DNA of 64,000 nucleotides from SVQP01 sp045594445 (GTDB lineage: Bacteria > Bacillota > Clostridia > Oscillospirales > CAG-272), in assembly GCA_045594445.1 (NCBI GenBank), contig JAZNYL010000111.1, positions 1-64,000 on the forward strand, read 5' to 3'. Below, in pieces: positions 25,858 through 34,539 of this stretch. Each line of letters opens with the position of its first letter. Position 1 is the first letter of the stretch. The notes under the pieces were generated by a model, which had not been told where the DNA came from, searched no databases, and saw nothing but the letters and a program-made list of their open reading frames with translations. A program made the position numbers and the translations under genes.

Positions 25858-27087
25858 TTATTCCTGCGTTTCTTCCGCGATCTCGGTTTCGATCTCGGGC
25901 TGTGGCATCAAAACGTTGATTTGCTGCTCATAGATCACCGGAGCGTTCTCTCCTATCAGGGCATCAATCGGAACTACGCCGCTCAGATAAATCGTATCCC
26001 CGGTATTCCACAACGCCTCAACGGGTACGGTAAATTCGAACACGGTCATGCGCTTCTCATACTTCATACCGATCAATGCAACGTCGGATGCATCGGGCGT
26101 GACGATGCTGATCGGTTCGCTGTGTATACCTGTATCCCCATACCAAGTCATCACTGTTAAGTAATAGGTCACATGCGGCATAACGTCATACGTAGCGTAT
26201 CCTCGGAAACGAAGCTCTCCCTGTGTAAAGTCTTCAGCATTCAACATGCTCTCCCACTCCCGAAGCTCCTCTCTGAGATCCAATACGCCATTCCAGTCCT
26301 TCAGCTCCCCAAAGGTCATCAGCGGTGCAGACTTTCCATTTGGTGTGTGCAGCGTTATCCCAATAAAGCCACACGTTTCCAAAGTTGGAAGCTCTGAAGT
26401 CGTATCCGTGCGGTTGACCACAAATTCGATCATCTGCATGGTATATTCTCCCTGCTCATTGGTTGCGCGTGCATAGCAGGTCACGGTATGGCTTCCCGGA
26501 GAAAGCTCAGATACCGGGATCACGATATCACAGTAGTTGAGCTCTGACGTACCGTTGATCGTCCATTCGCCATTTGCTCTTGTCACAAAGCTTTCATCGT
26601 ACAGAATTTCGCCGCCGTCGATTGAATAACCCAATATCGCCCCCTTTTCAGGGCAACGCCAGCACCCTCGCACGATCAGCGCGGAAATGCTGTCGTCCAC
26701 GTCAGCCTGACCATTCCATTCGTGACTGTTCTCCGACGTAAAGTAGCGACCTACAATCTGCTCACCGTTGACCACGGCAACCAACGTATAAATGCTGAAT
26801 CTATGCGTTGGCCGAGGCTCGTCGGGTGCATCAAGGTCGCATTGACCGCAATCACAGCCCGTCTCGGGCGGCTCGGTCGTCACGTAAGAATTTTGCGTGG
26901 TTTGGATTTCTACGGGCGGGATAGGATCAATAGGCTCTTCGATACAATCTTCGGGCGGATAGAGATGTTCATCCGCGCGATCAGTCCCTCCGAACAGCTC
27001 GGCCACAAGGCCGCCTCTTGTGTCACAGGAGGTTAAGACCGTCATACAAAGCACGGTCAGAAGTAAAATCGTGATCGCTTTTTTCAT
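25858..27087 (-). CDS. Lipoprotein 2 of the array, duplicated beta domain
   Basis: 409 residues; ATG 27087 after AAAAGGAGG. Lipobox L-T-S-C20, then CDTRGGLVAEL. A short Pro/Glu linker with a CDCGQCD cluster (about 77-83) leads to two related domains (about 95-235 and 240-390). Each has an opening strand, a DWNG or EWNG turn, a G-Y or GCW strand and a final VPV-EL/VPVEAL-G strand. The second resembles the domain of lipoprotein 3. The 5' region is almost identical to that of the 27108-28169 gene, signal peptide and RBS included, which points to recent duplication. Function unknown. Confidence 0.7.
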   Translation of the reverse strand: MKKAITILLLTVLCMTVLTSCDTRGGLVAELFGGTDRADEHLYPPEDCIEEPIDPIPPVEIQTTQNSYVTTEPPETGCDCGQCDLDAPDEPRPTHRFSIYTLVAVVNGEQIVGRYFTSENSHEWNGQADVDDSISALIVRGCWRCPEKGAILGYSIDGGEILYDESFVTRANGEWTINGTSELNYCDIVIPVSELSPGSHTVTCYARATNEQGEYTMQMIEFVVNRTDTTSELPTLETCGFIGITLHTPNGKSAPLMTFGELKDWNGVLDLREELREWESMLNAEDFTQGELRFRGYATYDVMPHVTYYLTVMTWYGDTGIHSEPISIVTPDASDVALIGMKYEKRMTVFEFTVPVEALWNTGDTIYLSGVVPIDALIGENAPVIYEQQINVLMPQPEIETEIAEETQE

Positions 27088-27107
27088 GGCGATTGCCTCC
27101 TTTTCAT

Positions 27108-28169
27108 TTAGTTTACGGGCAATACACTTGTTTGATATGCGGAAATCGAAAACTGCAACGGATATGCAACACGATAGGATTTCACTACGTTACCGTCACT
27201 GTCCACGTCCACATACGTAATATTCATCACGGTAAGCAAATCATCAAAGTTCAGATCCTCTTTGGAAAAGCTTTCACCGTAATTTTGCTTCAAATGGTCA
27301 AGCAGCACTACCCAATGGATGACAAATTCCGTGCGCCAGCCAACCTGATTGTTAAATTCCTTGCGGACACCGTTATTGGTACGTGTGCCACCCATCACAT
27401 CGAAGGAATCACCACCGTCCGAGGTGGCAAATCGGGTATTTTGAGTATCCTCTCCGTCAAAGGTCGCTCCCACGTAGATCACCCCACGCGGATGCGGACC
27501 AAAAGAATACTGCACGGGTGCAGGCGCCCCTTCCTCTTGACCAAGTCCGCCAATATCCAATGAGATTGTAAAATGATCTCCGAGTGTTGGAAAACTATCT
27601 GAGTTGAACGAATTATCTTCAGATTCCACGAGCGTTTCATCATTGACCGCAAATGCAAAGTATACAAAGTTGGTGTCCGCAGCCATGTACATGACAAAGC
27701 CGTCCTGCTCCGTCAACTCTCCTTGGTTGGCAACTAAATTGTTTTGATCAAAAACGTCGTGATAATATGCGCAATCAAGTTCCTGCCAGTCCTCTAACGT
27801 AATCGAATTCATCGGCAAAAGAAGCTTGATCGGAGCAGTATGATGGGGCAAAGCATTCAGCTCAAATCCTATGTCGGTATATACGGGCTCAGTTTCCGGG
27901 GGTGACGTGGTATTCCAAGCCGTACCGTATTCCGTTTCGATCTCATAAGGCGGCGTGGTCTGGATTTCAACCGTCCCCCAAGGCTCGATCGGATCGATCG
28001 CAACGTATTCCGATTCATATACGTCTACCGGTGGCTCAACGTAGCCGTAATCATATTCATTCCGAATGCCTTCAAACAGCTCGGCAACAAGGCCGTTGCC
28101 CACGTCACAGGAGGTTAAGACCGTCATACAAAGCGCGGTCAGAAGTAAAATCGTGATCGTTTTTTTCAT
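27108..28169 (-). CDS. Lipoprotein 1 of the array, CBM9/DOMON-like domain
   Basis: 353 residues; ATG 28169 after AAAGGAGG. Lipobox L-T-S-C20, then CDVGNGLVAELFEG. An acidic Pro/Glu/Thr linker (about 35-95) is followed by a domain (about 105-345) with MNSITLEDWQEL, FVYFAFAVNDETL, GDHFTISLDIGG and GWRTEFVIHWVVL, corresponding strand by strand to lipoprotein 4. The array thus alternates two domain types (1 and 4; 2 and 3). It starts 32 bases after the glycosyltransferase gene with no promoter visible between them, so it may belong to that operon. Confidence 0.75.
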   Translation of the reverse strand: MKKTITILLLTALCMTVLTSCDVGNGLVAELFEGIRNEYDYGYVEPPVDVYESEYVAIDPIEPWGTVEIQTTPPYEIETEYGTAWNTTSPPETEPVYTDIGFELNALPHHTAPIKLLLPMNSITLEDWQELDCAYYHDVFDQNNLVANQGELTEQDGFVMYMAADTNFVYFAFAVNDETLVESEDNSFNSDSFPTLGDHFTISLDIGGLGQEEGAPAPVQYSFGPHPRGVIYVGATFDGEDTQNTRFATSDGGDSFDVMGGTRTNNGVRKEFNNQVGWRTEFVIHWVVLLDHLKQNYGESFSKEDLNFDDLLTVMNITYVDVDSDGNVVKSYRVAYPLQFSISAYQTSVLPVN

Positions 28170-28201
28170 GGCGATTGCCTCCTTTCATTTTTTTACTATA
28201 T

Positions 28202-28915
28202 TCAGATTTTTGCTTTTTTGATTCTTCTCTTCATCTTGGCAAGGTCGCGCAGCATCTTGAGCGTATCACGCACCAAGTTGACCGACGACTCGCGGTGATT
28301 GATGATCTTGACCGGGATTTCGTGAATGGTCATGCCGTACTTGACCGCCCACAAAATGGCCTCAAAATCAAAGGCGAAGCGATCCACCTCACATCTCGGG
28401 AAGATCTTTTTGACCGCGTCGCCCGTAAACGCCTTACAGCCGCACTGGGAGTCGGACAGCTTGAAGCCGCCTGCCAGGCAAAGCACCTTGATATAGGTCT
28501 TGCTGGCCAGCTTACGGATGGGGGTATAGCCCTCGTAGCCATCCTTGGAGAGGTTGCGCGATCCGATGACCATATCCGCCTCGGGATGCTCCAAAAACGC
28601 GTCGCGCACGCGCGCGATCACGTCGGTGCCATAGGCAAGGTCGGCGTCGGTGAACATGACGTAGTCGCCCTTGGCAGCAAGCATTGCGGTACGGACAGCG
28701 TAGCCCTTGCCGCGATTCTGCTCGTAGCCCACGACGCGCACGCAAGGCAGGTGCATCTGCTCTACCAGCTTGTCACAGCCGTCCTTGGAGCCGTCGTTGG
28801 AGAAAATGATCTCGTAATCGTCAAAATTCGCCTGCATATAGTCGGACAGCTGACGCGCGGTGTCCTCGATGATGCTCGACTCGTTATACATGGGAATGCA
28901 AAGTGAAAATTTCAT
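28202..28915 (-). CDS. Family 2 glycosyltransferase (dolichyl/polyprenyl-phosphate sugar synthase-like)
   Basis: 237 residues. GT-A fold with CIPMYNES (about 6-13), SNDGSKDG (about 39-46), NRGKGYAVRTAML, the D-A-D metal motif in MFTDADLAYG (about 88-96) and DSQCGCKAFTG, a sequence typical of DPM1-like polyprenyl-phosphate hexose synthases. It has no membrane helix, so it should act at the cytoplasmic face and load a sugar onto undecaprenyl phosphate. uppP, which supplies that carrier, is encoded a few genes upstream in the same run. Confidence 0.85.
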   Translation of the reverse strand: MKFSLCIPMYNESSIIEDTARQLSDYMQANFDDYEIIFSNDGSKDGCDKLVEQMHLPCVRVVGYEQNRGKGYAVRTAMLAAKGDYVMFTDADLAYGTDVIARVRDAFLEHPEADMVIGSRNLSKDGYEGYTPIRKLASKTYIKVLCLAGGFKLSDSQCGCKAFTGDAVKKIFPRCEVDRFAFDFEAILWAVKYGMTIHEIPVKIINHRESSVNLVRDTLKMLRDLAKMKRRIKKAKI

Positions 28916-28935
28916 GATCTATCACATCCTTTGGT

Positions 28936-29757
28936 TTATTTTCTGTAGATATAAAGCAGCATGTCCACCTCTGTCGTTAAGGTGTCCAAGGCTTGCAGCT
29001 TTGCCTTGTCGTCTTGGCTTGTGCGCCAGTAGTAGGGCGTCATGGAAAACAGCGCCTCGATGTCATCCTGCCCCTTGACCGTGATCTCAAAGGTCGCGCG
29101 TCTTGTTTCCACCAACGAAAGCGTTGTGGGCAGGTCGGCGCGCTCGGCATTTTCATAGGTGTTTTCGTACATGGCGCGCTTAAGCCCCATCAGATGCTGC
29201 TTGCCCGCTCCCAAAAGGAATAAGTATCCGCCATCCTTCAACACGCGGGCGTATTCCTGCTCGGCACAGGGCGCGAAGATATTGAGCACTCCGTCAGCGC
29301 ACGCGTCGGACACCGGCATGGTATATACCGAAGCCACGGCATAGGCCGCGTTGTCAAGCCCTTGCAGGCTTGCATCTTTGGCGGCACGCGCGCAGCCGAA
29401 TTTGGAAAGGTCAAAGCCCAGCATGCGGTATCCCTGCTCTGCTATGCGGTTGGAATACCACCCTTGCCCACAGCCTGCGTCGATCAACGCTGCTCCCTTT
29501 GGCAAATAGTCATGCACCACCTGCTCCAGCACCTCTGCGGCGGGCGCGTAATAGCCTTTTCCCAGAAAGCTTGTCCTTGCGGCAATGGCCTCCTTAGAGT
29601 CGCCCCCGGGCATATGCCCCGTGGCAAGGTTGACGTACCCCTCCTTGGCCACGTCAAATTTATGCTTGCCGCCCAGGCAGCAAAGCACTTTTCCCTCGAT
29701 CTGCACGCCGTTTTTGCACACGGGGCAGATCAATTTATCCGTCAGATTCTTTAACAT
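28936..29757 (-). CDS. RlmA-type 23S rRNA (guanine-N1) methyltransferase
   Basis: 273 residues. An N-terminal zinc-binding part (CPVC at about 11-14, then C-x4-H near 27-32) is followed by HKFDVAKEGYVNL, the strongly conserved RlmA block, and a class I methyltransferase with SAM motif LIDAGCGQGWYS (about 90-101). Predicted to methylate a guanine N1 in helix 35 of 23S rRNA, as RlmA(I)/(II) do; which of the two positions cannot be told. Its ATG shares a base with the preceding stop (TGATG), so translation is coupled. Confidence 0.85.
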   Translation of the reverse strand: MLKNLTDKLICPVCKNGVQIEGKVLCCLGGKHKFDVAKEGYVNLATGHMPGGDSKEAIAARTSFLGKGYYAPAAEVLEQVVHDYLPKGAALIDAGCGQGWYSNRIAEQGYRMLGFDLSKFGCARAAKDASLQGLDNAAYAVASVYTMPVSDACADGVLNIFAPCAEQEYARVLKDGGYLFLLGAGKQHLMGLKRAMYENTYENAERADLPTTLSLVETRRATFEITVKGQDDIEALFSMTPYYWRTSQDDKAKLQALDTLTTEVDMLLYIYRK

Positions 29758-30359
29758 CAGCCATCACTCCGTTCTCTTCCCACCAAGGCAAGATATTCGT
29801 CGTAGGACAAGAGCAATCGCAAAGCGTCCAGCAGCGCGTTGGCGGTCATGTCCGCGGGCAGGCCACAGGCCTTTGCAATTTCTGCACGGCGGGCTTTACT
29901 GTCCGTACCGCCCGAAAGGCCGTCCAGAAAGAAATCGGTCTTGGAGAGCGGATTTTCGCGGTAACGCTCGGCCGCATCTCCCTTGGCATAAGGTGCAAGC
30001 AGGTCGTAAAGCAGCTCTGCATCCATACCCTCCACGCCAAGCAGTCCTTGTGCACCCGGCGCTTGCTTGCGGCGCTCCTTGCCTTTGATCTGCGGGATAT
30101 ACAGCTGGATCAGCCTGTCCTTGGGGATCAGGCCCGAGATATGCGAGCGGATGACCTTACCGCCGCCGTCGCTATCGGTCAGCACAATGATCATGCTGCG
30201 CTGTGCAAGCCTTTGCAAAAGGCTTGCAATCTCCGAATTTTTGAATACGCCGAATCCACCCGTGGAAATGATCTGCCCCTCGACGATCGAGGACAGCTTG
30301 ATCTTATCATATTTCCCTTCCACGATGATGGGATACGGGATCACAAGCCTTTCCATCAT
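29757..30359 (-). CDS. Toprim protein with DUF4093 tail, RNase M5-like
   Basis: 200 residues. The Toprim core has IVEGKYDKIKL (about 12-22, catalytic Glu) and VLTDSDGGGKVIR (about 58-70, DxD). The C-terminal half (about 120-195, LSKTDFFLDGLSGG and RRAEIAKACGLP) matches the DUF4093 tail of RNase M5 (RnmV), the 5S rRNA maturase. The sequence is divergent from Bacillus RnmV, so orthology is likely but unproven. It is tightly packed between uppP and rlmA, both gaps under 10 bases. Confidence 0.75.
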   Translation of the reverse strand: MMERLVIPYPIIVEGKYDKIKLSSIVEGQIISTGGFGVFKNSEIASLLQRLAQRSMIIVLTDSDGGGKVIRSHISGLIPKDRLIQLYIPQIKGKERRKQAPGAQGLLGVEGMDAELLYDLLAPYAKGDAAERYRENPLSKTDFFLDGLSGGTDSKARRAEIAKACGLPADMTANALLDALRLLLSYDEYLALVGRERSDG

Positions 30360-30368
30360 AAATACCTC

Positions 30369-31247
30369 TTAAAGTAAACTCATCAAAAGCACCGCCGCAC
30401 CAAGCAAAATGCGATAAACGCCAAACGGCGCAAAGCCGTGGCGGGCGGAAAAATCCATCAGAAATCGGATGGTCAGGCGCGAGGTGACGTACGCAACCGC
30501 ACCTGCGACCAGCAAAACAAGCGCTGCCTCGTACGGCATGCGCAGATGATTCTGCAGCAGGAATTTAGCAAAGCCAAGTGCCTTGAGCCCCGACGCGCCG
30601 AGCATGACCGGCACAGCCATGAAAAAGGAAAACTCTGCAGCCGCCTTGCGCGAAAGCCCCAGCAGCATACCGCCAAGGATGGTGGAGCCCGAGCGCGACG
30701 TGCCGGGTATCAGCGACAGCATCTGAAACGCGCCCACACCAAGTGCGGTGGCAAAAGGCATTTGCTCCGGCTCGGTCACGCGCGGCATCTTGCCCTTACG
30801 CATCTTTTCTACGACAATGAACAGCACACCGTAAAAGATCAGCATACAGGCCACGACCGCGGACGTATATAACAGAGCGTCCATATCCTTGCCTGTGACC
30901 TTTTCCAATACTTCATCCAGCACAACGCCCGCAAGCCCCGCGGGAATACATCCCACCAAGGCGCGCGACCAAAGGCTGATCGCCAATTTCTTTTTCTCGC
31001 GACTCTCCCTCACGGGAAACAGCCGCTTTGCATAGGTGGTGACAACCGCCAGAATCGCGCCAAGCTGTATGGCAACCAAAAAGAATTCCGAGAATTGTGC
31101 GTCAAACTGCGGGTGCACGTCCGTTCCCACGTTTAAGGCAAGCAGATCCTCAAGCAGGATCAGATGCCCCGTGGAACTGACAGGCAACCATTCGGTCACG
31201 CCCTCAAGAATGCCGTAAAGCAACGATTTGAGCAGGTTTATCCCCAT
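30369..31247 (-). CDS. uppP: Undecaprenyl-diphosphatase (BacA/UppP)
   Basis: 292 residues, about eight membrane helices. Recycles undecaprenyl pyrophosphate to the monophosphate carrier used in peptidoglycan and glycan assembly. Motifs: LEGVTEWLPVSSTGHLIL (about 14-31) with the Glu-rich loop, and PGTSRSGSTI (about 185-194). Slightly longer than the usual 265-280 residues. It starts 10 bases after the U32 gene. Confidence 0.95.
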   Translation of the reverse strand: MGINLLKSLLYGILEGVTEWLPVSSTGHLILLEDLLALNVGTDVHPQFDAQFSEFFLVAIQLGAILAVVTTYAKRLFPVRESREKKKLAISLWSRALVGCIPAGLAGVVLDEVLEKVTGKDMDALLYTSAVVACMLIFYGVLFIVVEKMRKGKMPRVTEPEQMPFATALGVGAFQMLSLIPGTSRSGSTILGGMLLGLSRKAAAEFSFFMAVPVMLGASGLKALGFAKFLLQNHLRMPYEAALVLLVAGAVAYVTSRLTIRFLMDFSARHGFAPFGVYRILLGAAVLLMSLL

Positions 31248-31257
31248 TTATCTCCTA

Positions 31258-32559
31258 TCAGAGCGAATCGGGTCTGCGCTTGTCAAAGCCCTTGGGGCTA
31301 CCTGCGCGCATGATGTCGCCCTCGCGTATTTCAAAGGGTACGCGGCACCAGAAAATCATGGAAGGATGCGGTGCTGCGGGAATGGCCGTGCCGTCCGCGG
31401 CATAAAGCTCGCAAACGTCAAAGCCGCGGCCGATCTTGCCGGGCGAGATAATCTCAGCGCCCTCGCCTGTGCTGACCTTGTTTCTCTGCACGAAGCGGTA
31501 AAGGGTTCCCTGCTTTGTTTGCATGGGCACGCCTGCCGCCGCCAGCGCATCTGCTTCCTCTTGATTATATTCCACGGCCGTTGCAAAATATGCCTTTTCG
31601 CGCATATATCCGCACTCGCCAAGCAGCTGGGGATTGTTCATGGGATCATCCAGATAAAAGCCCGTGCCGTAGGTGCGGTGAGAGACGCTCTCCAGTTCGG
31701 AAAGCCACTCGGGATTGAATTCGTATTTCTCGGGGTCTGCCGTATAGGCGTCCATGGCCATACGATACACGTTGGTGACCACGGCGGCATAGTACGCGCT
31801 CTTCATTCTGCCCTCGATCTTGAAGGAGTCAATGCCGCTCTGCATCAGCTGCGGGATGCAATCAATGGTGCACATATCCTTGGAGGACATGATAAACGTG
31901 CCAAGCTCGTTCTGCTCGATCGGAATGGGCATTTCGGGCCTTTTTTCCTCCACCAGCACGTAATTCCATCTGCATGGCTGCGAGCAGGTGCCGCGATTGC
32001 CGTCTCGGCCGTTGAGCGCGTTGGCGAGCAGGCATCTGCCGCTGTAAGAAACGCACATCGAGCCGTGCACAAAGGCCTCCAGCTCTACGTCCGCAGGCAG
32101 AGCCGCGCGAATAGCCGCGATCTCGGAAAAGCTCAGCTCACGCGCAAGCACCAGTCTCTTTGCGCCAAGCGCTGCCCACGCGCATGCAGCCGCGGGGCTG
32201 ATAATGCTTGCCTGCGTGGAGATATGGATCTCCATATCGGGCAAAATTTCCTTGACTGTGGCCAAAACGCCCATGTCGGCTACGATCATGGCGTCAATGC
32301 CGAAGTCCTTGATTTCATATAAAAATTTGCGCAAGAGCGGGTATTCCGCGGTGCGCGGCATGGTGTTGACCGTCAGGTACAGCTTTTTGCCGCGCGCGTG
32401 GGTATATTCCACCGCTTCTTTGAGTTGATCGTTTGTAAAGTTATCTGCCGCAGAACGCATGCCAAACATCTGTCCTGCGCAATACACGGCGTCCGCACCG
32501 TAAAGCAGCGCCGCCTTGAGTTTTTCAAAATTCCCCGCGGGGGATAAAAGCTCGGGCAT
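31258..32559 (-). CDS. U32 family peptidase-like protein (TrhP/RlhA type)
   Basis: 433 residues; ATG 32559 after AGGAGGG. MPELLSPAGNFEKLKAAL at the start, then EAFVHGSMCVSYSGRC (about 170-185) and GTCSQPCRW (about 200) give the Cys-containing U32 signature. Members act in tRNA wobble uridine hydroxylation (TrhP) or rRNA cytidine hydroxylation (RlhA) rather than as proteases; which one applies here cannot be decided. First gene of the run leading into uppP. A clear promoter was not found in 32560-32649. Confidence 0.85.
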   Translation of the reverse strand: MPELLSPAGNFEKLKAALLYGADAVYCAGQMFGMRSAADNFTNDQLKEAVEYTHARGKKLYLTVNTMPRTAEYPLLRKFLYEIKDFGIDAMIVADMGVLATVKEILPDMEIHISTQASIISPAAACAWAALGAKRLVLARELSFSEIAAIRAALPADVELEAFVHGSMCVSYSGRCLLANALNGRDGNRGTCSQPCRWNYVLVEEKRPEMPIPIEQNELGTFIMSSKDMCTIDCIPQLMQSGIDSFKIEGRMKSAYYAAVVTNVYRMAMDAYTADPEKYEFNPEWLSELESVSHRTYGTGFYLDDPMNNPQLLGECGYMREKAYFATAVEYNQEEADALAAAGVPMQTKQGTLYRFVQRNKVSTGEGAEIISPGKIGRGFDVCELYAADGTAIPAAPHPSMIFWCRVPFEIREGDIMRAGSPKGFDKRRPDSL

Positions 32560-32649
32560 GTTGACCCCTCCTATGTGATATCATGGGAATGACACGTCCT
32601 TATCTATATAGACGCGAAAATTCCGAAAATGTTCCGTTTTTGAGTAAAA

Positions 32650-33105
32650 TTATTTTAGATTTTCCTTTTCCTGCTGCTTTTTTTCCTTTGCTCTTTGAAT
32701 GGCAGGGCCGATGACCTGGGTATATACGATCACGCCCACCAGCAAACAAAGTGTCAGGCAAGGCCACAGGATATAGCCCTTGGGCGTCAGAATCAGCACT
32801 AAAATAAAGGTCAGGAGCGAAAGGCCGAACAGGGTGCACAGAAGCAGGGTGATCAGATTACGCTTCTTCTGCTGCTTGGCGCGATAAGCCTTGACCTCAT
32901 CGTTTTCGTGGCTCGCTCCGTTTGCCGCTTGCTTTTCAAGGCGGTCAAGCTCCTTGGCGTACTGCTCGTACAGCGCATCCGCATCGCGGTAGCCGTGAAT
33001 CTTTTGCAGCAGCGAGAGCGAGCGGTAGTATTCGTGCACCGCATAGGGCGCGGGCTCGGTTGCATCGGTGTAAATCTGTAACTTTTCGTCTTCGGTATAA
33101 GTCAT
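32650..33105 (-). CDS. Small membrane protein of unknown function
   Basis: 151 residues. ATG 33105 (MTYTEDEK) is taken over the longer frame because AAGGAG sits 6-7 bases upstream and the promoter lies just before it. The first 95 residues are hydrophilic and probably helical, with YRSLSLLQKIHGYRDADALYEQYAKELDRLEKQ. Two membrane helices follow (about 83-105 and 110-132), then a Lys/Gln/Glu tail. No family recognised. It has its own promoter. Confidence 0.7.
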   Translation of the reverse strand: MTYTEDEKLQIYTDATEPAPYAVHEYYRSLSLLQKIHGYRDADALYEQYAKELDRLEKQAANGASHENDEVKAYRAKQQKKRNLITLLLCTLFGLSLLTFILVLILTPKGYILWPCLTLCLLVGVIVYTQVIGPAIQRAKEKKQQEKENLK

Positions 33106-33139
33106 GTGACACTCCTTACAAAAAAGCATACTTTTTTTG

Positions 33140-33168
33140 ATTATAACATATTTTGAAGAAATTCTCAA
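33140..33168 (-). promoter_or_regulatory. Promoter of the small membrane protein gene
   Basis: TTGAGA (33163-33168), 17-base spacer, TATAAT (33140-33145). Confidence 0.8.
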
Positions 33169-33192
33169 GGGGTTTGGGCAAATATCCTTGCA

Positions 33193-33231
33193 AAAGAAAA
33201 GGCCCGAATTCCAAAGGATTTTGGAATTCGG
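33193..33231 (-). terminator. Terminator of the permease gene
   Basis: Perfect 12-base arms CCGAATTCCAAA/TTTGGAATTCGG with a four-base loop, followed on the minus strand by GCCTTTTCTTTT. Confidence 0.85.
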
Positions 33232-33239
33232 ACTATGAT

Positions 33240-34400
33240 TTACAGAATCAGCAATGCGACGGCGCAGAGCACGATGACAAAGCCGAAGTTGAAGGCTGTG
33301 AACTTGGCAAGATACGAGCCTGCCTTGCCGGGATTGTGCGCGCAGTACTCGCGGAATGTGATCAGCGAGGCAAGGGACGCGATCAGCGTGCCTGCACCGC
33401 CGATATTGACGCCTAAGAGCAGCGCGGGATAATCGGCTGTGAACTGCGAGAGCAGAATGGCCGAGGGCACGTTACTGATGACCTGGCAGGAAAGCACCGA
33501 GAAGATCAGCGTGTTCTTTTCCAAAAGGCCGCTCATCAAGGTGCTGACGGCGGGAATGCGCGCCATGTTGCCGGCAAACACAAAGAAGCAGACAAACGTG
33601 CCAAGCAAACCGTAGTCCACGTCTGCAAGCGCCTTGCGGTCCAAGAACAGCAGGGCTGCCGTGATCACGATCAGTCCAAGCCAATAAGGCACGATGCGGA
33701 ATACCACCACAAGCGCAAGCGCGAACAGCACAAGATAGATGACAGTGCGGCCGACGGGCAGCGTGCTCTCCCCTTCTGCGGGCATTTCAAGCTTGATGCC
33801 GGGCAGGCACAAACAGCAAATGGTAATCAGCGCGATGGCTGCTGCAAACGGGATGGCCATAATGCTCATGAATTCACCCGTGGGGATATTAAAAAAGCTG
33901 TAAAGGTAAAGGTTTTGCGGATTGCCGAAGGGTGTCAGCATGCCGCCGAGGTTGGCTGCGATGTTTTGCATGATGAACACGAACGCCATATATTTCTGCA
34001 TACCGGTATAGCTAAGCACAAAAAAGCCGAGCGGCAGGAAGGTCAGAAGCGCCATGTCGTTGCTGATCAGCATCGAGCCGATAAAGGTGATCCACACCAA
34101 GGCCAGCACCGCCATGCGCAAAGATCCTGTGCACTGCACGATCTTACGTGCCAGCACTGTGAAAAAGCGGATATTCTTGAGCGCACACACTACAGCCAGC
34201 GTACAGAACAGACAGGTCAGCGTTTTGAGGTCAAAATAACCGAGATAAGCCGCGTCCGGGGGCACGATGACCGACGTGACGGCAGCACATGCAAGCGCGA
34301 TCAGCAGTACGACGTTCTTCTTGGCAAACGCACCTGCTTTGCGCAGCGTGTCTTGTGGATGTATGACAAACCGAGGATGCAATCTTTGTTGAATCATCAC
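33240..34400 (-). CDS. Ion-transporter-superfamily permease (SLC13/ArsB/CitM-like)
   Basis: 386 residues with ten to eleven membrane helices; ATG 34400 after GAAAGGA. The two re-entrant repeats show as SNDMALLTFLPLGF (about 115-128) with GGMLTPFGNPQNL (about 150-162), and SNVPSAILLSQF (about 305-316) with GVNIGGAGTLI. These are the signature hairpins of the ion transporter superfamily that covers anion, citrate, arsenite and Na+/H+ carriers. Substrate cannot be assigned. It is a single-gene unit with a consensus promoter and a terminator. Confidence 0.85.
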   Translation of the reverse strand: MMIQQRLHPRFVIHPQDTLRKAGAFAKKNVVLLIALACAAVTSVIVPPDAAYLGYFDLKTLTCLFCTLAVVCALKNIRFFTVLARKIVQCTGSLRMAVLALVWITFIGSMLISNDMALLTFLPLGFFVLSYTGMQKYMAFVFIMQNIAANLGGMLTPFGNPQNLYLYSFFNIPTGEFMSIMAIPFAAAIALITICCLCLPGIKLEMPAEGESTLPVGRTVIYLVLFALALVVVFRIVPYWLGLIVITAALLFLDRKALADVDYGLLGTFVCFFVFAGNMARIPAVSTLMSGLLEKNTLIFSVLSCQVISNVPSAILLSQFTADYPALLLGVNIGGAGTLIASLASLITFREYCAHNPGKAGSYLAKFTAFNFGFVIVLCAVALLIL

Positions 34401-34438
34401 AAAATCCTTTCGCCCTGTAAAATTTCACAACGAGAGAA

Positions 34439-34467
34439 ATTATACTACAACGCATCCCGGATGTCAA
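34439..34467 (-). promoter_or_regulatory. Promoter of the permease gene
   Basis: TTGACA (34462-34467), 17-base spacer, TATAAT (34439-34444), a full consensus match. Confidence 0.9.
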
Positions 34468-34489
34468 GAGCTTTTTGCTAAAAAATGCA

Positions 34490-34522
34490 AAAAACATCCG
34501 TGCACCAATCGGTGCACGGATA
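34490..34522 (-). terminator. Terminator of the ispH-rpsA operon
   Basis: Hairpin ATCCGTGCACC-GATT-GGTGCACGGAT followed by GTTTTTTG on the minus strand, 18 bases after the stop at 34540. Confidence 0.9.
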
Positions 34523-34539
34523 CTTTTGCTTATGTAAGA

